Shown piece after piece: positions 26,290-35,280 of a stretch of 64,000 nucleotides of DNA (its first letter is position 1; every line of letters begins with the position of its first letter). This stretch comes from Phycisphaerales bacterium (GTDB lineage: Bacteria > Planctomycetota > Phycisphaerae > Phycisphaerales > UBA1924). The notes under the pieces were generated by a model that saw nothing but the letters and a program-made list of their open reading frames with translations, was not told the DNA's origin and searched no databases. The position numbers were made by a program, and so were the translations under genes. The DNA is taken from positions 31,093-95,092 of the forward strand of contig JAFIFZ010000012.1 of assembly GCA_020831775.1 (NCBI GenBank). The letters run 5' to 3'.

Positions 26290-27915
26290 GTGACGCCGAT
26301 CCGATCAATGCCCAAGGCTTTCCTGCTGGCGCTCTGGCTGCTGTGCGCCGCGGCGTTGCCTCATGCCGGGGCCCAAGTCCGCGTCCCTGCGCCCTGGAGC
26401 GTCGGTGTGCCGGGCGAGCCGGTGGTGATCCCTCTGGTCTTCGAGGGCCGGGCGAACCCGCGTGACGCGCTGATCGCCAGACTGGCCGACGGTCGCCCGC
26501 TCACGGCCGATGTGTACCGTCTGAGCGTCGGCGCCGGAAACGACGGAGAAAACACAACAACATCGGGCCCGCTGGACGCATGGATCGGCCCGCTTCAGAT
26601 CTACGAAGCGGTGCACAACGACCGGGTCGCCACGCCCGCGCCGCCCGGCGTGTGGGTGGCGCTCATCCGCACGCCCCCGGACGCCTCGGGCGCGATCGTG
26701 CTGAACTTCACCGAGCGTCACGAGGTGCGTTGGGCCGAAGGCGGGCTGGACGCCGAGTCGCTGCCGACGCCGAGGCTCGACGAGCCCGGGGTGTTCGTCC
26801 GCGGCGCGATCGAGCGCCTGGAACGCGACCCCGAGGAGCTTTGGCGGGCGATGCTGCTGCGGCGTCGGCTCGGCGAGGAGATGCCGCAGCAGCCGGATGC
26901 GGAAGATCCCAGGCCCGAGCGCCTGCGCGTCGCGTTCGGGGCCAGGCGGAGCGTGCCCGAGGCGATCGCCAACCAGAGCGTCGGGGCGTGGATGTGGGGG
27001 CTGAACCGGATCGCGCTGATCGATCCAGCGCTCGCTTCGGAGTTGATCGTCGAGCTGACGCGCGTCGCAACGATCGGGGGCGAGCGCGTGCCGGCGTGGG
27101 AGTCGAGGTCCGACCGCCTCGACGATCTGCTGGACATGCTCACCGACCCGAGGCCTTCAGAAGCGAGCAGGCGAGCGATGGTGCGCGACTGGATCGACCG
27201 TTCCCCGCGTGCCGCGACCTTCGTCGAGCGCGACGCGGCCGATGGCGAGGCGGTGATCGTTGCGACGAATCTCTCATCGCGAGCGGTCCTTGTGGCGCTC
27301 GAGCGGTTCGGGACTGCGCCAGAGCCGATGGGGACGGTTCCGCCGGGCTCTTCTGTGCGCGTGCCTGTCGGCCGGGGGGGCGAGCGGCCCGACGAGCGTG
27401 TGCGTGTGCGGATCGGGAGCGAACTGATCGAGCGGGACCTGATCGTCAGGAGCGTCCGCGCCTCGGCGCCTGGCCTCGTGCTCGGCGCAACGCGGTCGGA
27501 CTGGTCGATGGTCCACTGGCTGACCGGAGAAGAACGCGGGGGCGGCCCCCTCGTCGCGGCCCTGCTCTATCCGGGCGATGGGAGTCGATGGAGGGTCTTC
27601 ATCGAGTCGGCCGATCCGGAAGTGTCCGTCCGGCTCTGGCTGGGGGCCGAGGCATGGGTCGAGGTGCGCCCGAGCGGGACAACCACCTCCGAGGGCGTCA
27701 GCGCCCGCGTCGAGGCGTTCAGCACGGACAAATCGGGCTGGGCGTTCACGCTCGGCCTTGATGATCTTGCCGGCGAAGTGTCCGTCGCGATCGAGGCGCT
27801 CTCGCCCACGGGCGAGCGGGCGGCGTGGCCGAGACGCATGCTTCCGTGGCAGCGGACACCGGCCCGGCTCGGGGTCGATCTGACCGACTGGCACGGCGTG
27901 CGCACCGAGCCCTGA
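26290..27915 (+). CDS. Large exported protein downstream of moxR, function unknown
   Basis: A 541-residue protein with a signal peptide (hydrophobic core AFLLALWLLCAAALPHAGAQ). The rest is a mix of beta-rich and charged helical segments with no motif I recognise; a middle region (about 160-300) is helical, and two beta-sandwich-like regions flank it. The GTG at 26290 is chosen because GGGAGGG ends nine bases before it; an ATG at 26308 and a GTG overlapping the moxR stop at 26254 are alternatives. Its position suggests a partner of the MoxR/VWA system at the cell envelope, which is inference. Confidence 0.68.
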   Translation: MTPIRSMPKAFLLALWLLCAAALPHAGAQVRVPAPWSVGVPGEPVVIPLVFEGRANPRDALIARLADGRPLTADVYRLSVGAGNDGENTTTSGPLDAWIGPLQIYEAVHNDRVATPAPPGVWVALIRTPPDASGAIVLNFTERHEVRWAEGGLDAESLPTPRLDEPGVFVRGAIERLERDPEELWRAMLLRRRLGEEMPQQPDAEDPRPERLRVAFGARRSVPEAIANQSVGAWMWGLNRIALIDPALASELIVELTRVATIGGERVPAWESRSDRLDDLLDMLTDPRPSEASRRAMVRDWIDRSPRAATFVERDAADGEAVIVATNLSSRAVLVALERFGTAPEPMGTVPPGSSVRVPVGRGGERPDERVRVRIGSELIERDLIVRSVRASAPGLVLGATRSDWSMVHWLTGEERGGGPLVAALLYPGDGSRWRVFIESADPEVSVRLWLGAEAWVEVRPSGTTTSEGVSARVEAFSTDKSGWAFTLGLDDLAGEVSVAIEALSPTGERAAWPRRMLPWQRTPARLGVDLTDWHGVRTEP

Positions 27916-27928
27916 GCCAGCAGCGGCC

Positions 27929-29914
27929 TCAGACCCGCATCCGGCGGGCGTAGAGGTACCACTCGATCATCAGGATGATCGCCGCGGCGATCACGAACCA
28001 GCGCCAGATCTCGCGGGGCTGGATGCCGGGCCCGCCCTCTGAGCTGACCTCGACGCCCGAGACGGTGATCTCGTCCGACGGCGCCGCGAGCGATTCCCGC
28101 TCGTTCATCAGGTTGATCGCCAGCGCCGGCTCGGCTGCGCCTTCCAGGGCGAAGACGCCGACGCGTTCGAAGATGCCCAGCGAGACCATCTCTCCGGCGC
28201 GGCCTTCTGCAGAGACCCGGGCGATCGCGGTTCCCTCCGCGTCGCGGGCGATGATCTCGACAGCCTCCGCGGACGCGGTGGCGCCGGCGGGCTCTGCGGT
28301 GGTGAAGGCGATGCCGGCGTCGGTCTCGGCGCGGAGCGTGATGTGGTCGAGCCCGTTGGCGATGAAGATCGCAAAGCCGACCTGCCACGCCCAGTTGGAC
28401 TGTTCGAGCGGGAACGAGACACCGATGTGGCGCCTGCCCGCGGCCTCGCGGATCGCGATCAGCGGGCCGCCCGGGCCTCTCGCGAGCACGCGGGCGTCGC
28501 CGGTCTCTGCGAAAGTGCGGTGCGTGCCGAGGACGAGCGTGTCCATCGCGACATCGCGCAGGACGGGGTGGCGCCGCTCCCACGAGAGGATCGTGCCCCC
28601 CTGACGCGTCGTTTCGGCGAGGCGTAGCCCTTCGATCGGCAGCCCCGCGCCGAGGCTGAGGCTCGGGAGCTGGGGCATTCGCTCGGGCTCGACGCCGAAG
28701 AAGACGAGCGCTTCGGCCTCGGGCATCACGCCTTGAGAAATCAGGGTGTCGTAGCGGCCGATCCCCATGCTGTTGAGCGAGCGTGGGAGGAGCTCGCCGA
28801 GCATGACATTGACGATGCCCGCCGCCTCGCGCGTCGGGCCGGGCAGGGCGCCGTCGGGCGTGACCAGCAGCAGGGCGGGGGCCCCCGCGGGCTGCACGAC
28901 GACGGCCGCGGCGTTGTCGGCGCCGAGCGCGTCGCTCCGGTCGAGGTCAAGCGAGAGGACGCCGCCCTCGGTGTCTTCGATCTCGAAGGCCAGGCCCCTG
29001 TGTCCGGGGATGATGTCGCCGTTTTCGTCGACCGACGCGGCGGGCACGGTGACGGCGCGACGCTCGGCCGCCTCGCCCCGCATGCGGAGGGTGACGCTCG
29101 TCGAGGTTTCCTGCATCCGCGCGTTGTGGATGCGAGCGAAGACGCGGAGGACGGCCGGGTCTTCGTAATCCCGCGTCGCCGAGAGGGCGACGATGCCGAG
29201 GTTGTCGACGCCTGCGGTCCGGTCTTCGGGGCCGACGCGTTCGAAGGTGAGCTCTGCGCCGGCGAGGCTCATGCCGCGGGGGAGCTCCATCGAGCCGTCG
29301 GAAAAGAGCAGGGCGAGGACGGTCTGGATCGGTTCTTCCTCGGAGACCTCGCGGGTGAGCAACGCCTCTGCGAGGGAGAGGGCCGCGGGCAGGTCCGCGG
29401 GCTGCTCTGAGGGCGTGATGGTCTCCAGCGCCCGCTGGGCGAGGTTGAGGTCTTCGTCGATGCGTGCGGCGACCGTCGCCCGCGAGCCGAAGGCGATCAC
29501 GCCCGCCGAGCCCCGGAAGCCGCCAGAGCGGAGATCGGCGAGGGTGTCGAGGGCGCGTGCGCGAGCGATCTCGAAGCGGGTCTGGGTCTCGCCCTCGTCG
29601 ATGGTGTTCATCGACGCGGAGCGGTCGATCATGAAGATGACCGTGTCGGCCCTGCCCCGGCCCGCGTCGAGGGCCGGGCGCCCCAGCGCCATGACCAAGA
29701 GCGCCAGCAGCAACAGGTGCAGGAGCAGCATCCAGTTGGCTTTCAGCCAGCGGAGTGGGACATTGGCCTCCATGTCGCGGATGGCCGCGTCCCAGAGCAA
29801 CGTCGAGCTGATGACCACAGGCTTTCGCCGCAGCTTGAGCATGTAGAAGCCCAACAGCAGCGGGAGCGTGATCGCGGCGGCAATCAGTGCGGCGGCGGGC
29901 GCGAGGAAGGTCAA
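27929..29914 (-). CDS. BatA-like membrane protein with von Willebrand A domain
   Basis: A 661-residue membrane protein. Residues 1-80 form the Bat N-terminal membrane unit: one segment near the N-terminus, the LKLRRKPVVISSTLLW loop, then a second (WMLLLHLLLLALLVMALGRP). The VWA domain follows, with the metal-site motif FMIDRSASM at about 94-102. A long extracytoplasmic part leads to a C-terminal transmembrane anchor (WRWFVIAAAIILMIEWYLYARR). The ATG overlaps the rlmE stop (ATGA), so the two are co-transcribed. It converges on the moxR pair, with 13 bases between stops. Confidence 0.88.
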   Translation of the reverse strand: MTFLAPAAALIAAAITLPLLLGFYMLKLRRKPVVISSTLLWDAAIRDMEANVPLRWLKANWMLLLHLLLLALLVMALGRPALDAGRGRADTVIFMIDRSASMNTIDEGETQTRFEIARARALDTLADLRSGGFRGSAGVIAFGSRATVAARIDEDLNLAQRALETITPSEQPADLPAALSLAEALLTREVSEEEPIQTVLALLFSDGSMELPRGMSLAGAELTFERVGPEDRTAGVDNLGIVALSATRDYEDPAVLRVFARIHNARMQETSTSVTLRMRGEAAERRAVTVPAASVDENGDIIPGHRGLAFEIEDTEGGVLSLDLDRSDALGADNAAAVVVQPAGAPALLLVTPDGALPGPTREAAGIVNVMLGELLPRSLNSMGIGRYDTLISQGVMPEAEALVFFGVEPERMPQLPSLSLGAGLPIEGLRLAETTRQGGTILSWERRHPVLRDVAMDTLVLGTHRTFAETGDARVLARGPGGPLIAIREAAGRRHIGVSFPLEQSNWAWQVGFAIFIANGLDHITLRAETDAGIAFTTAEPAGATASAEAVEIIARDAEGTAIARVSAEGRAGEMVSLGIFERVGVFALEGAAEPALAINLMNERESLAAPSDEITVSGVEVSSEGGPGIQPREIWRWFVIAAAIILMIEWYLYARRMRV

Positions 29915-30525
29915 CGCTGGGCCTCCGTCGGCACGCGGTAGCCGGCCGCGACGAGGTAGATCTCACGCGAGATATCTCGCGTCGCCCGGGGCTTGAAGTG
30001 CTTGAACTGATCGAACAGGCCCTTGGCCCGTTCCGCCAGCGCCGGCAGGGCCTCGCCCTCAAAGACCTTCATCGCCATGTTTCCCCCCGGCTTGAGGACG
30101 CGGGGCAGGAGATCGAGCACCGACTCGCACAGCCGCACCGAGCGGAAGTGGTCCGCGCCGCCCGGAGCGCCGGAGGTGTTGGGCGCCATGTCGCTGACAG
30201 CGACATCGAACAGCCCGCCGGCGGGCGCGGTGAGGCGGTCGGGATCGGTCGTGGTGATGTCGCCGACCATCGAGGTGACATTGGGCCCGACGGGGGCCCG
30301 AACCGGCAGCAGATCGATGCCGACGACGACGCCGTTGCGGCCGACGAGCTCGGAGGCGACCTGCAGCCACGAGCCAGGGGCGCAGCCGAGGTCCAGCACG
30401 CGGTCGCCCGGGGAGATGATCCGGAACCGCTGCTGGATCTCTTTGAGCTTGTAGGCCGAGCGGGCGGCGTACCCCTCGTCCTTGGCCTGTTTGAAAAATC
30501 TGTCGTGCAGCACGCGCTTGGCCAT
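29911..30525 (-). CDS. rlmE: 23S rRNA 2'-O-ribose uridine methyltransferase
   Basis: A 204-residue SAM-dependent methyltransferase (FtsJ/RrmJ) that methylates the ribosomal A-loop uridine. The order is KRVLHDRFFKQAKDEGYAAR (substrate-binding and first catalytic Lys region), VLDLGCAPGSW (SAM motif I), VVGIDLLP, VAVSDMAPNTSG (catalytic Asp) and MAMKVFEGE (catalytic Lys). The ATG at 30525 is preceded by TACCAT at six bases, a leaderless pattern; codons further upstream are in low-complexity sequence. Coupled to the batA-like gene by ATGA overlap. Confidence 0.94.
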   Translation of the reverse strand: MAKRVLHDRFFKQAKDEGYAARSAYKLKEIQQRFRIISPGDRVLDLGCAPGSWLQVASELVGRNGVVVGIDLLPVRAPVGPNVTSMVGDITTTDPDRLTAPAGGLFDVAVSDMAPNTSGAPGGADHFRSVRLCESVLDLLPRVLKPGGNMAMKVFEGEALPALAERAKGLFDQFKHFKPRATRDISREIYLVAAGYRVPTEAQR

Positions 30526-30531
30526 CGGGCG

Positions 30532-30537
30532 ATGGTA
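30532..30537 (-). promoter_or_regulatory. Putative -10 box of leaderless rlmE
   Basis: TACCAT on the minus strand, six bases before the ATG. Divergent partner of the glycosyltransferase promoter about 80 bases away. Confidence 0.4.
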
Positions 30538-30617
30538 CGGCCGTCTGGAGCCCCGAACGTGGGCCGGTTGGTCGTTGATTCGGGTGGTTGTCGGGGCGAG
30601 CGGGCGGTCCCGTGCGC

Positions 30618-30623
30618 TATCGT
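30618..30623 (+). promoter_or_regulatory. Putative -10 box of glycosyltransferase gene
   Basis: TATCGT eight bases before the ATG; no Shine-Dalgarno sequence fits between them. Confidence 0.45.
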
Positions 30624-30631
30624 TGCGGCCG

Positions 30632-31444
30632 ATGCCCCCGCAACCCACGCCATCTCCGGCCCAGGACCGGGCGGTCGAGCTCTCGTTCGTCGCCCCGGCG
30701 CACAACGAAGAGGGCAATGTCGGGGCGCTCGTCGAGCAGGTGGGGGCCGCGGGCGAGGCGACGGGGCTCGCCTTCGAGTTCGTGCTCGTCGACGACGGCT
30801 CGACGGACTCGACAGCGGCGAAAGCCTGTGAGCTCATGGCCTCCCGCCCGTGGCTCCGCATGGTCCGGATGACGCGGACGCCGGAGGGCTCGGGGGGCGG
30901 GCAATCCGCGGCGTTCTACGCCGGGTTCAGAGCCGCGAAGGGGCGCCTGATCGCCGTGCTCGACGCCGACCTCCAGAACGACCCTACCGACATCCCCGCG
31001 ATGCTCGAACTGCTTCAGCGTGAAGGCGCGGACATGGTCCAGGGCGACCGCTCGCACGCCCGAAAGGACTCGGCGGTGCGTAAGTGGGGGAGCGTCGTCG
31101 GGCGCGTCTTCCGGCGCACACTGCTCGGCGACACGATCCGCGACACGGGCTGCTCGCTCCGCCTGATGAAGCGTGAGGTCGCCCTCGAACTCCCGCTGCA
31201 ATTCAAGGGCATGCACCGGTTCATCCCCGTCACCGCCAGGCACCTGGGCTACAAGGTCGTTGAGATGCCCGTCAACCACCGCCCGCGCGTCGCCGGTGAG
31301 ACCAAGTACGGCATGGGCATCACCAAGCGGGCGATCCCCGGCCTGATCGACTGCTTCGCGGTCCGCTACATGCGCTCGCGCAGGCGTCCGGTCGACAGCG
31401 AGGAGGTCGCCGCCGAGCGGTCATCGGAAGGGGCCGAGGCGTGA
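30632..31444 (+). CDS. Glycosyltransferase family 2 (polyprenyl-phosphate sugar transferase type)
   Basis: A 270-residue GT-A fold enzyme. The donor-site motifs are VAPAHNEEGNV, VLVDDGSTDST and VLDADLQNDP (the DXD metal site), and the acceptor region is DTGCSLRLMKREVA. The HRPRVAGETKYGMGITKRA end matches dolichyl/undecaprenyl-phosphate mannose or glucose synthases, but the two C-terminal membrane helices of some members are missing. The ATG at 30632 is the only good start. It overlaps the LAB_N gene by four bases (GTGA), suggesting both act in envelope glycolipid synthesis. Confidence 0.9.
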   Translation: MPPQPTPSPAQDRAVELSFVAPAHNEEGNVGALVEQVGAAGEATGLAFEFVLVDDGSTDSTAAKACELMASRPWLRMVRMTRTPEGSGGGQSAAFYAGFRAAKGRLIAVLDADLQNDPTDIPAMLELLQREGADMVQGDRSHARKDSAVRKWGSVVGRVFRRTLLGDTIRDTGCSLRLMKREVALELPLQFKGMHRFIPVTARHLGYKVVEMPVNHRPRVAGETKYGMGITKRAIPGLIDCFAVRYMRSRRRPVDSEEVAAERSSEGAEA

Positions 31445-32103
31445 GCGGCAAAGGGCGGATGAAGCTCGAGCCGATCGTGCTGATGGTCGCGCTGGTGCTC
31501 GTCGGCATCGCGCTGGTCTGGATGCAGCCCCCAGCCCGGCCGGGCGTCAGCCCCCGCGACGGCGCCGTCGTCCATCGAGCGACGATCGGCCAGGCCCGGA
31601 CCTTCGTCGAAGTCCACGGCGAGCCGGGGCAAGAGACCTTCCGCGTTCTGGGCATGGAGGGGCACGCCTCGGAGGTGATGGAACTCACCGAATTCGAGGC
31701 GATGTTCGGCTCGCGCGTGGTGCGAGAGATCCGGGGCGAGCGGAACGCGGTCTTCCGCATCTTCAACATCACGACCTACGCGAGCCTGGTCTGGATCGCG
31801 ATCGGGCTGGGCGGGCAGATCGTCTTTTCCTGCCGCTTCCTGATCCAGTGGATCGTCAGCGAGCGCAAGCGGGAGTCGGTGATTCCGGATATCTTCTGGT
31901 GGATCAGTCTGCTTGGCGGGGTCTGCCTGTTCGTGTACTTTGTCTGGCGGCGCGACATTGTCGGTGTCCTGGGCCAGTCGACCGGGATCGTGATCTACGC
32001 CCGGAACATCCGGCTGATCCACAAGAAGCGCCGGCGTGAGCTGCGCAACGCCGCCAACGGCGTCCTGACCGACCCCGCCAGCGAGGAGGCAAACGCCCCG
32101 TGA
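31441..32103 (+). CDS. LAB_N-domain membrane protein
   Basis: A 220-residue membrane protein. One N-terminal segment (residues 11-29) precedes a ~75-residue extracytoplasmic stretch, then three closely spaced helices carry the LAB_N motif (FLIQWIVSERKRESVIP, WWISLLGGVCLFVYFVWRRD, GQSTGIVIYARNI). LAB_N domains occur at the N-terminus of some lipid-A-disaccharide synthases and as small stand-alone proteins next to GT2 genes, as here. The GTG start overlaps the glycosyltransferase stop. It may flip or dock a lipid-linked sugar; not proven. Confidence 0.87.
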   Translation: MSGKGRMKLEPIVLMVALVLVGIALVWMQPPARPGVSPRDGAVVHRATIGQARTFVEVHGEPGQETFRVLGMEGHASEVMELTEFEAMFGSRVVREIRGERNAVFRIFNITTYASLVWIAIGLGGQIVFSCRFLIQWIVSERKRESVIPDIFWWISLLGGVCLFVYFVWRRDIVGVLGQSTGIVIYARNIRLIHKKRRRELRNAANGVLTDPASEEANAP

Positions 32104-32714
32104 AAGTCTTCCTGGACGAACAGCAGATCGAGGTCGAACGCCCGTCGCTGCGTGCGGCGATGTCCGCCGCGATCGGCCTGGCCAACGGCGCCGGACGCGT
32201 GGTGATCGAGGTCTACGCCGATGGCGAGCCCCTCCCCTCGCACCTGCTCGACGAGCCTTCCGACGAGCCGTTGGGCTACGCCGAGCTCCGCTTTGCCTCC
32301 GCGATCCCTTCGGTGATGGTGCAGCAGATCCTGCTCGACGCGGCCGACGCGCTCGACCGCGTGCGCGAGGACCAGGAGTCCGCCGCGGCGCAGATCCAGG
32401 CGGGCCGGCTCTCTGACGCGCGCCGTTCGCTCGAGCAGGTCGTCTCGCTCTGGCAGCTCGTCGTGCTGGCGGTCCAGCGGGGCGGGGCGCTGCTCGACCG
32501 CGACCTGACGGCGATCCAGGCCGGCGACCCGCCCAAGCCGATCGCCGACCGCATCGGCACGCTGCGGACGGATCTGGAAGGGATGGCGGCGGCACTGGGC
32601 GACGAGGACTGGTCCGCCCTCAGCGACGCCCTGGAAGACGACATGGGCGCTCAGGTCACAGACTGGCAGGACGCTCTGAAGATCATGGCCGACGAGGTCG
32701 CCAAGGCCGGCTGA
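32100..32714 (+). CDS. Conserved-looking hypothetical protein, third gene of the glycosyltransferase operon
   Basis: A 204-residue, acidic, soluble protein. It starts MKVFLDEQQIEVERPSLR, with a small beta-rich N-terminal domain (about 1-70), then an all-helical domain (about 75-200) rich in Ala, Asp and Leu. There is no signal peptide or membrane segment and no catalytic motif that I recognise. The GTG start overlaps the LAB_N stop (GTGA), so it is co-translated with the envelope sugar genes. A terminator follows. Confidence 0.72.
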   Translation: MKVFLDEQQIEVERPSLRAAMSAAIGLANGAGRVVIEVYADGEPLPSHLLDEPSDEPLGYAELRFASAIPSVMVQQILLDAADALDRVREDQESAAAQIQAGRLSDARRSLEQVVSLWQLVVLAVQRGGALLDRDLTAIQAGDPPKPIADRIGTLRTDLEGMAAALGDEDWSALSDALEDDMGAQVTDWQDALKIMADEVAKAG

Positions 32715-32742
32715 ACGCCCTGTTCACGCTCGGATGAAACGG

Positions 32743-32786
32743 ACAACGCCCCGGACGGTGGAGGACCGACGGGGCGTTGTTTGTTG
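32743..32786 (+). terminator. Terminator after the glycosyltransferase operon
   Basis: ACAACGCCCCG and CGGGGCGTTGT form a perfect 11-base stem around a 16-base loop, followed by TTGTTG. It may serve the convergent lipoprotein gene too. Confidence 0.75.
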
Positions 32787-32854
32787 CCCGTTGAGGAGAG
32801 TGTCGTTCCGGTGCTTCAGGCGGCGTGGGGCTCAGCGAGCCGGGCCGCGAGCGT

Positions 32855-33118
32855 TCAGTAGTGCACGCGTGTGCCGCTGCGCTCGTTCTGGTCGCCGATC
32901 ACGGCGCCGCTGACGCCGCCCATGATGGCGCCCGCGGCAGCGCCCTTGCCGGCGTTGCCGCTGAGGGAGCCGAGGCCGAACCCGGCCAGGGCGCCGAGGC
33001 CGGCGCCCGAGACCGCGCCCTCGGCCGCGTTGTTGCAGCCTGAGCCGAAAGTGGCCATGGCGAGGCCGGCGGCCAGAAGGCCCAGGCCGGCGCGGGTGTG
33101 CAGTCGCTTGGTTGACAT
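32855..33118 (-). CDS. Small glycine-zipper lipoprotein
   Basis: An 87-residue exported protein. Residues 1-26 are a lipoprotein signal peptide ending FGSGC, so the cysteine would be lipidated. The mature part is a glycine zipper (GAVSGAGLGALAGFGLGSL, then GKGAAAGAIMGGVSGAVIG) as in Rick-17kDa/SlyB-like outer-membrane lipoproteins. AGGAGC lies before the ATG. The protein probably sits in the outer membrane; its role is unknown. Confidence 0.83.
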   Translation of the reverse strand: MSTKRLHTRAGLGLLAAGLAMATFGSGCNNAAEGAVSGAGLGALAGFGLGSLSGNAGKGAAAGAIMGGVSGAVIGDQNERSGTRVHY

Positions 33119-33273
33119 GTCGCCGCTCCTTTTCCTGCCGGCCCCGGTGATTCGGGGCTGGGTGTTCTTCCCCAAGCAATGCGACGGGGTCCGCCGGCCG
33201 GTGAACGGCCGGTCGAGAAAAATGTCGTTGTGGGTTTGCCGGCTCTGGAAGCGGGCCGGGCGGGGGCGGGCGG

Positions 33274-33987
33274 TCAGTTCCAGGAGCAGCCTTTGGGCCA
33301 CTGTTCGGGGTGCTGACGCTCAGCGCGGCGGAGGAGGGACTCCAGCCGCCTCAGCTCGTCCTGCACGACCCCGACGCGGCGCAGTGCGTCCGCCTCGGCC
33401 AAGAGCCGATAACGCACTTCCGGATCGGAAATCAGCGTGAAGGCGATCAGCTCGAAAAACGCGTTGGTCGGCACATCCTCGTCGTCGGCGTACTCGGCGA
33501 CGGCCTCGGCCGCGGCGAAGTGCGTCAGCGGCCCGTCGGTCAGCATCCGGCCGACGCTGCGGCGCATGATGTCGAGCTCGGGCGTGGTTTCCTCGGCGTG
33601 GGGCGTGCTGAGGGGTTCGAGCATCGCCTCGCGGAAGAGACGCTCGGCCGAGGGGGGCGACTCTTCAACGATCCTGGCGCGGCAGACCCCCTGCAGCAGC
33701 AGGTTGTACCGCCCGTCGGCGAGGCGCTCGTGCTGGATGATCTGCCCGATGCAGACGCAGGGGCGCAGGGGCGGGCGCCCGTGGTACTCCTGCTTCCAGC
33801 GCTCGCCGCGGAAGACGGCCATGGCGATCTGCCCCGAGCCGTCGAGGACATGCTCGACCATCTGGCGGTAGCGGGGCTCGAAGATGTGCAGGGGGAGGAC
33901 CTGCTGGGGGAGCAGGGTGACCGAGTCCAGCGGGAAGAGCGGGATCGGCTTGGCGAAGTTGACCGAGATGGTGGTCGCGTCGGACAT
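33274..33987 (-). CDS. Stand-alone Lon substrate-binding (LAN) domain protein
   Basis: A 237-residue cytoplasmic protein matching only the N-terminal substrate-binding domain of Lon protease: PIPLFPLDSVTLLPQQVLPLHIFEPRYRQMVEHVL, then PCVCIGQIIQHERLADGRYNLLLQGVCRARI. No ATPase or protease domain follows. The C-terminal 90 residues are helical. Such proteins are widespread but of unknown function, perhaps adaptor or protein-quality factors. The ATG is preceded at 12 bases by TAGCAT, so the leader would be very short. Confidence 0.87.
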   Translation of the reverse strand: MSDATTISVNFAKPIPLFPLDSVTLLPQQVLPLHIFEPRYRQMVEHVLDGSGQIAMAVFRGERWKQEYHGRPPLRPCVCIGQIIQHERLADGRYNLLLQGVCRARIVEESPPSAERLFREAMLEPLSTPHAEETTPELDIMRRSVGRMLTDGPLTHFAAAEAVAEYADDEDVPTNAFFELIAFTLISDPEVRYRLLAEADALRRVGVVQDELRRLESLLRRAERQHPEQWPKGCSWN

Positions 33988-34073
33988 GGTGCTCGGTCAA
34001 TGCTACCGAGCGATCGCGGCTGAGGCGAGGGAAATCGAGGGGGTGTCCGCTCTGAGGCACTGACTACCGATGT

Positions 34074-35084
34074 TCACTCCGCCAGCGGGTCGGGTCTGTA
34101 CAGCTTTGCGCCCAGAGCCCAGTTCTTGTCGGTGAAGTTGCCGCCGCGGTCGAGCTTGCCGGGTGTGTCGGGGCGTGTGGCTTCGAGGCTGATGGCCATC
34201 TTGGCGTCGATGTCGTCGAGCATGGAGACGAGCAGGGCCTCGGGGGTCATGGGGACCTTGGCGGCGCCGTACTCGGGGATGCCGTGGTGGCTGAGGATGA
34301 TGTGCTGGAGGACGGTGAGGGCGCCGGCGGGGAGTCGTGTGCCGGTGACGGTCATCATCTGCTGGGCCTTGTCGTGGAGCATGATGGCGCCCTCGACGAT
34401 GTGGCCGACGAGCTCGCCGCGATCGGTGTAGGTGAACGGGCCGTCGTAGCCGAGCTCGCGGGTCTTGCCCAGATCGTGCAGGAAGAGGCCCATGAGCACG
34501 ATGTCGCGGTTGATCTTGGGGTACAGCGGGCAGATCGAGTCTGCGAGCTTGAGGAGGTTGAGCGTGTGCTCGAGCAGGCCGCCGAGGTAGGCGTGGTGCA
34601 TCTGCTTGGCGGCCGGGGCCCGCTTGAACGCCTCCATCAGATGCTCGTCGGCGAGGTAGGTTTCGGCGAGGGCCTTGATCGCCGGGTGCTTGAGCGTGGC
34701 GAGGATGCCGGAGAGCTCTTCGAGCATCTCGGCGGGATCGCGCTCGGAGGAGGCGATGAGGTGGCGGAGTTCGTCCTGGGAGGGCTCGTGCGGCTCGATC
34801 GCGTGGATGATGAGCTGGATCTCGCCCTGGTAGGCCTGGGTCTCGCCCTTGACGAAGACGAACCCGTCGGTGGGGATGGTTCTAAAGGTGGCCTCGTCGA
34901 TCGACCACATGCGGGCTGGCATCTCGCCCGAGCGGTCGCGGAGCAGGCAGCGGAGGTAGGGCTTCTCCGTCCGCGTCATGCCCATCTGGGCGTTGACGAC
35001 GGTGAAGACGCCGGCGATGCGCTGCGGCGGCTGGTCGAGGTCGGCGATGTACACGCGGTCGCTGGGGGCGGTCTGGCTGCTCAT
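34074..35084 (-). CDS. HD-domain 3'-5' exoribonuclease, YhaM-like
   Basis: A 336-residue protein with an N-terminal OB-fold (residues about 10-100, YLRCLLRDRSGEMPARMW, VFVKGETQAYQGEIQLII) and a C-terminal HD phosphohydrolase domain: HHAYLGGLLEHTLNLL, then GLFLHDLGKTREL with the HD pair, and the later HGIPEYG histidine. This order is that of YhaM/CBF1 exoribonucleases acting in RNA turnover. TACACT lies eight bases before the ATG; the sequence between is not a ribosome site. Confidence 0.87.
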   Translation of the reverse strand: MSSQTAPSDRVYIADLDQPPQRIAGVFTVVNAQMGMTRTEKPYLRCLLRDRSGEMPARMWSIDEATFRTIPTDGFVFVKGETQAYQGEIQLIIHAIEPHEPSQDELRHLIASSERDPAEMLEELSGILATLKHPAIKALAETYLADEHLMEAFKRAPAAKQMHHAYLGGLLEHTLNLLKLADSICPLYPKINRDIVLMGLFLHDLGKTRELGYDGPFTYTDRGELVGHIVEGAIMLHDKAQQMMTVTGTRLPAGALTVLQHIILSHHGIPEYGAAKVPMTPEALLVSMLDDIDAKMAISLEATRPDTPGKLDRGGNFTDKNWALGAKLYRPDPLAE

Positions 35085-35092
35085 AGGAGGCG

Positions 35093-35098
35093 AGTGTA
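35093..35098 (-). promoter_or_regulatory. Putative -10 box of leaderless YhaM-like gene
   Basis: TACACT on the minus strand, eight bases before the ATG. Confidence 0.45.
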
Positions 35099-35280
35099 GC
35101 GGGGCGGGGAGAAATGCGCGGGATTTCTTGGTGAGGGTGGGAACCCGGGGCGGATCGGTGCGTCAAAGAAGATGTGGAGGGGCTCCGGGACGCACCGGGG
35201 CGAGAAGGACACACGCGGCCGAGGTCGGCGGCTCCGTCGGAGCCTCCCCGCACAGTCGCGGCGCAGAGAGGATCCTGAAG

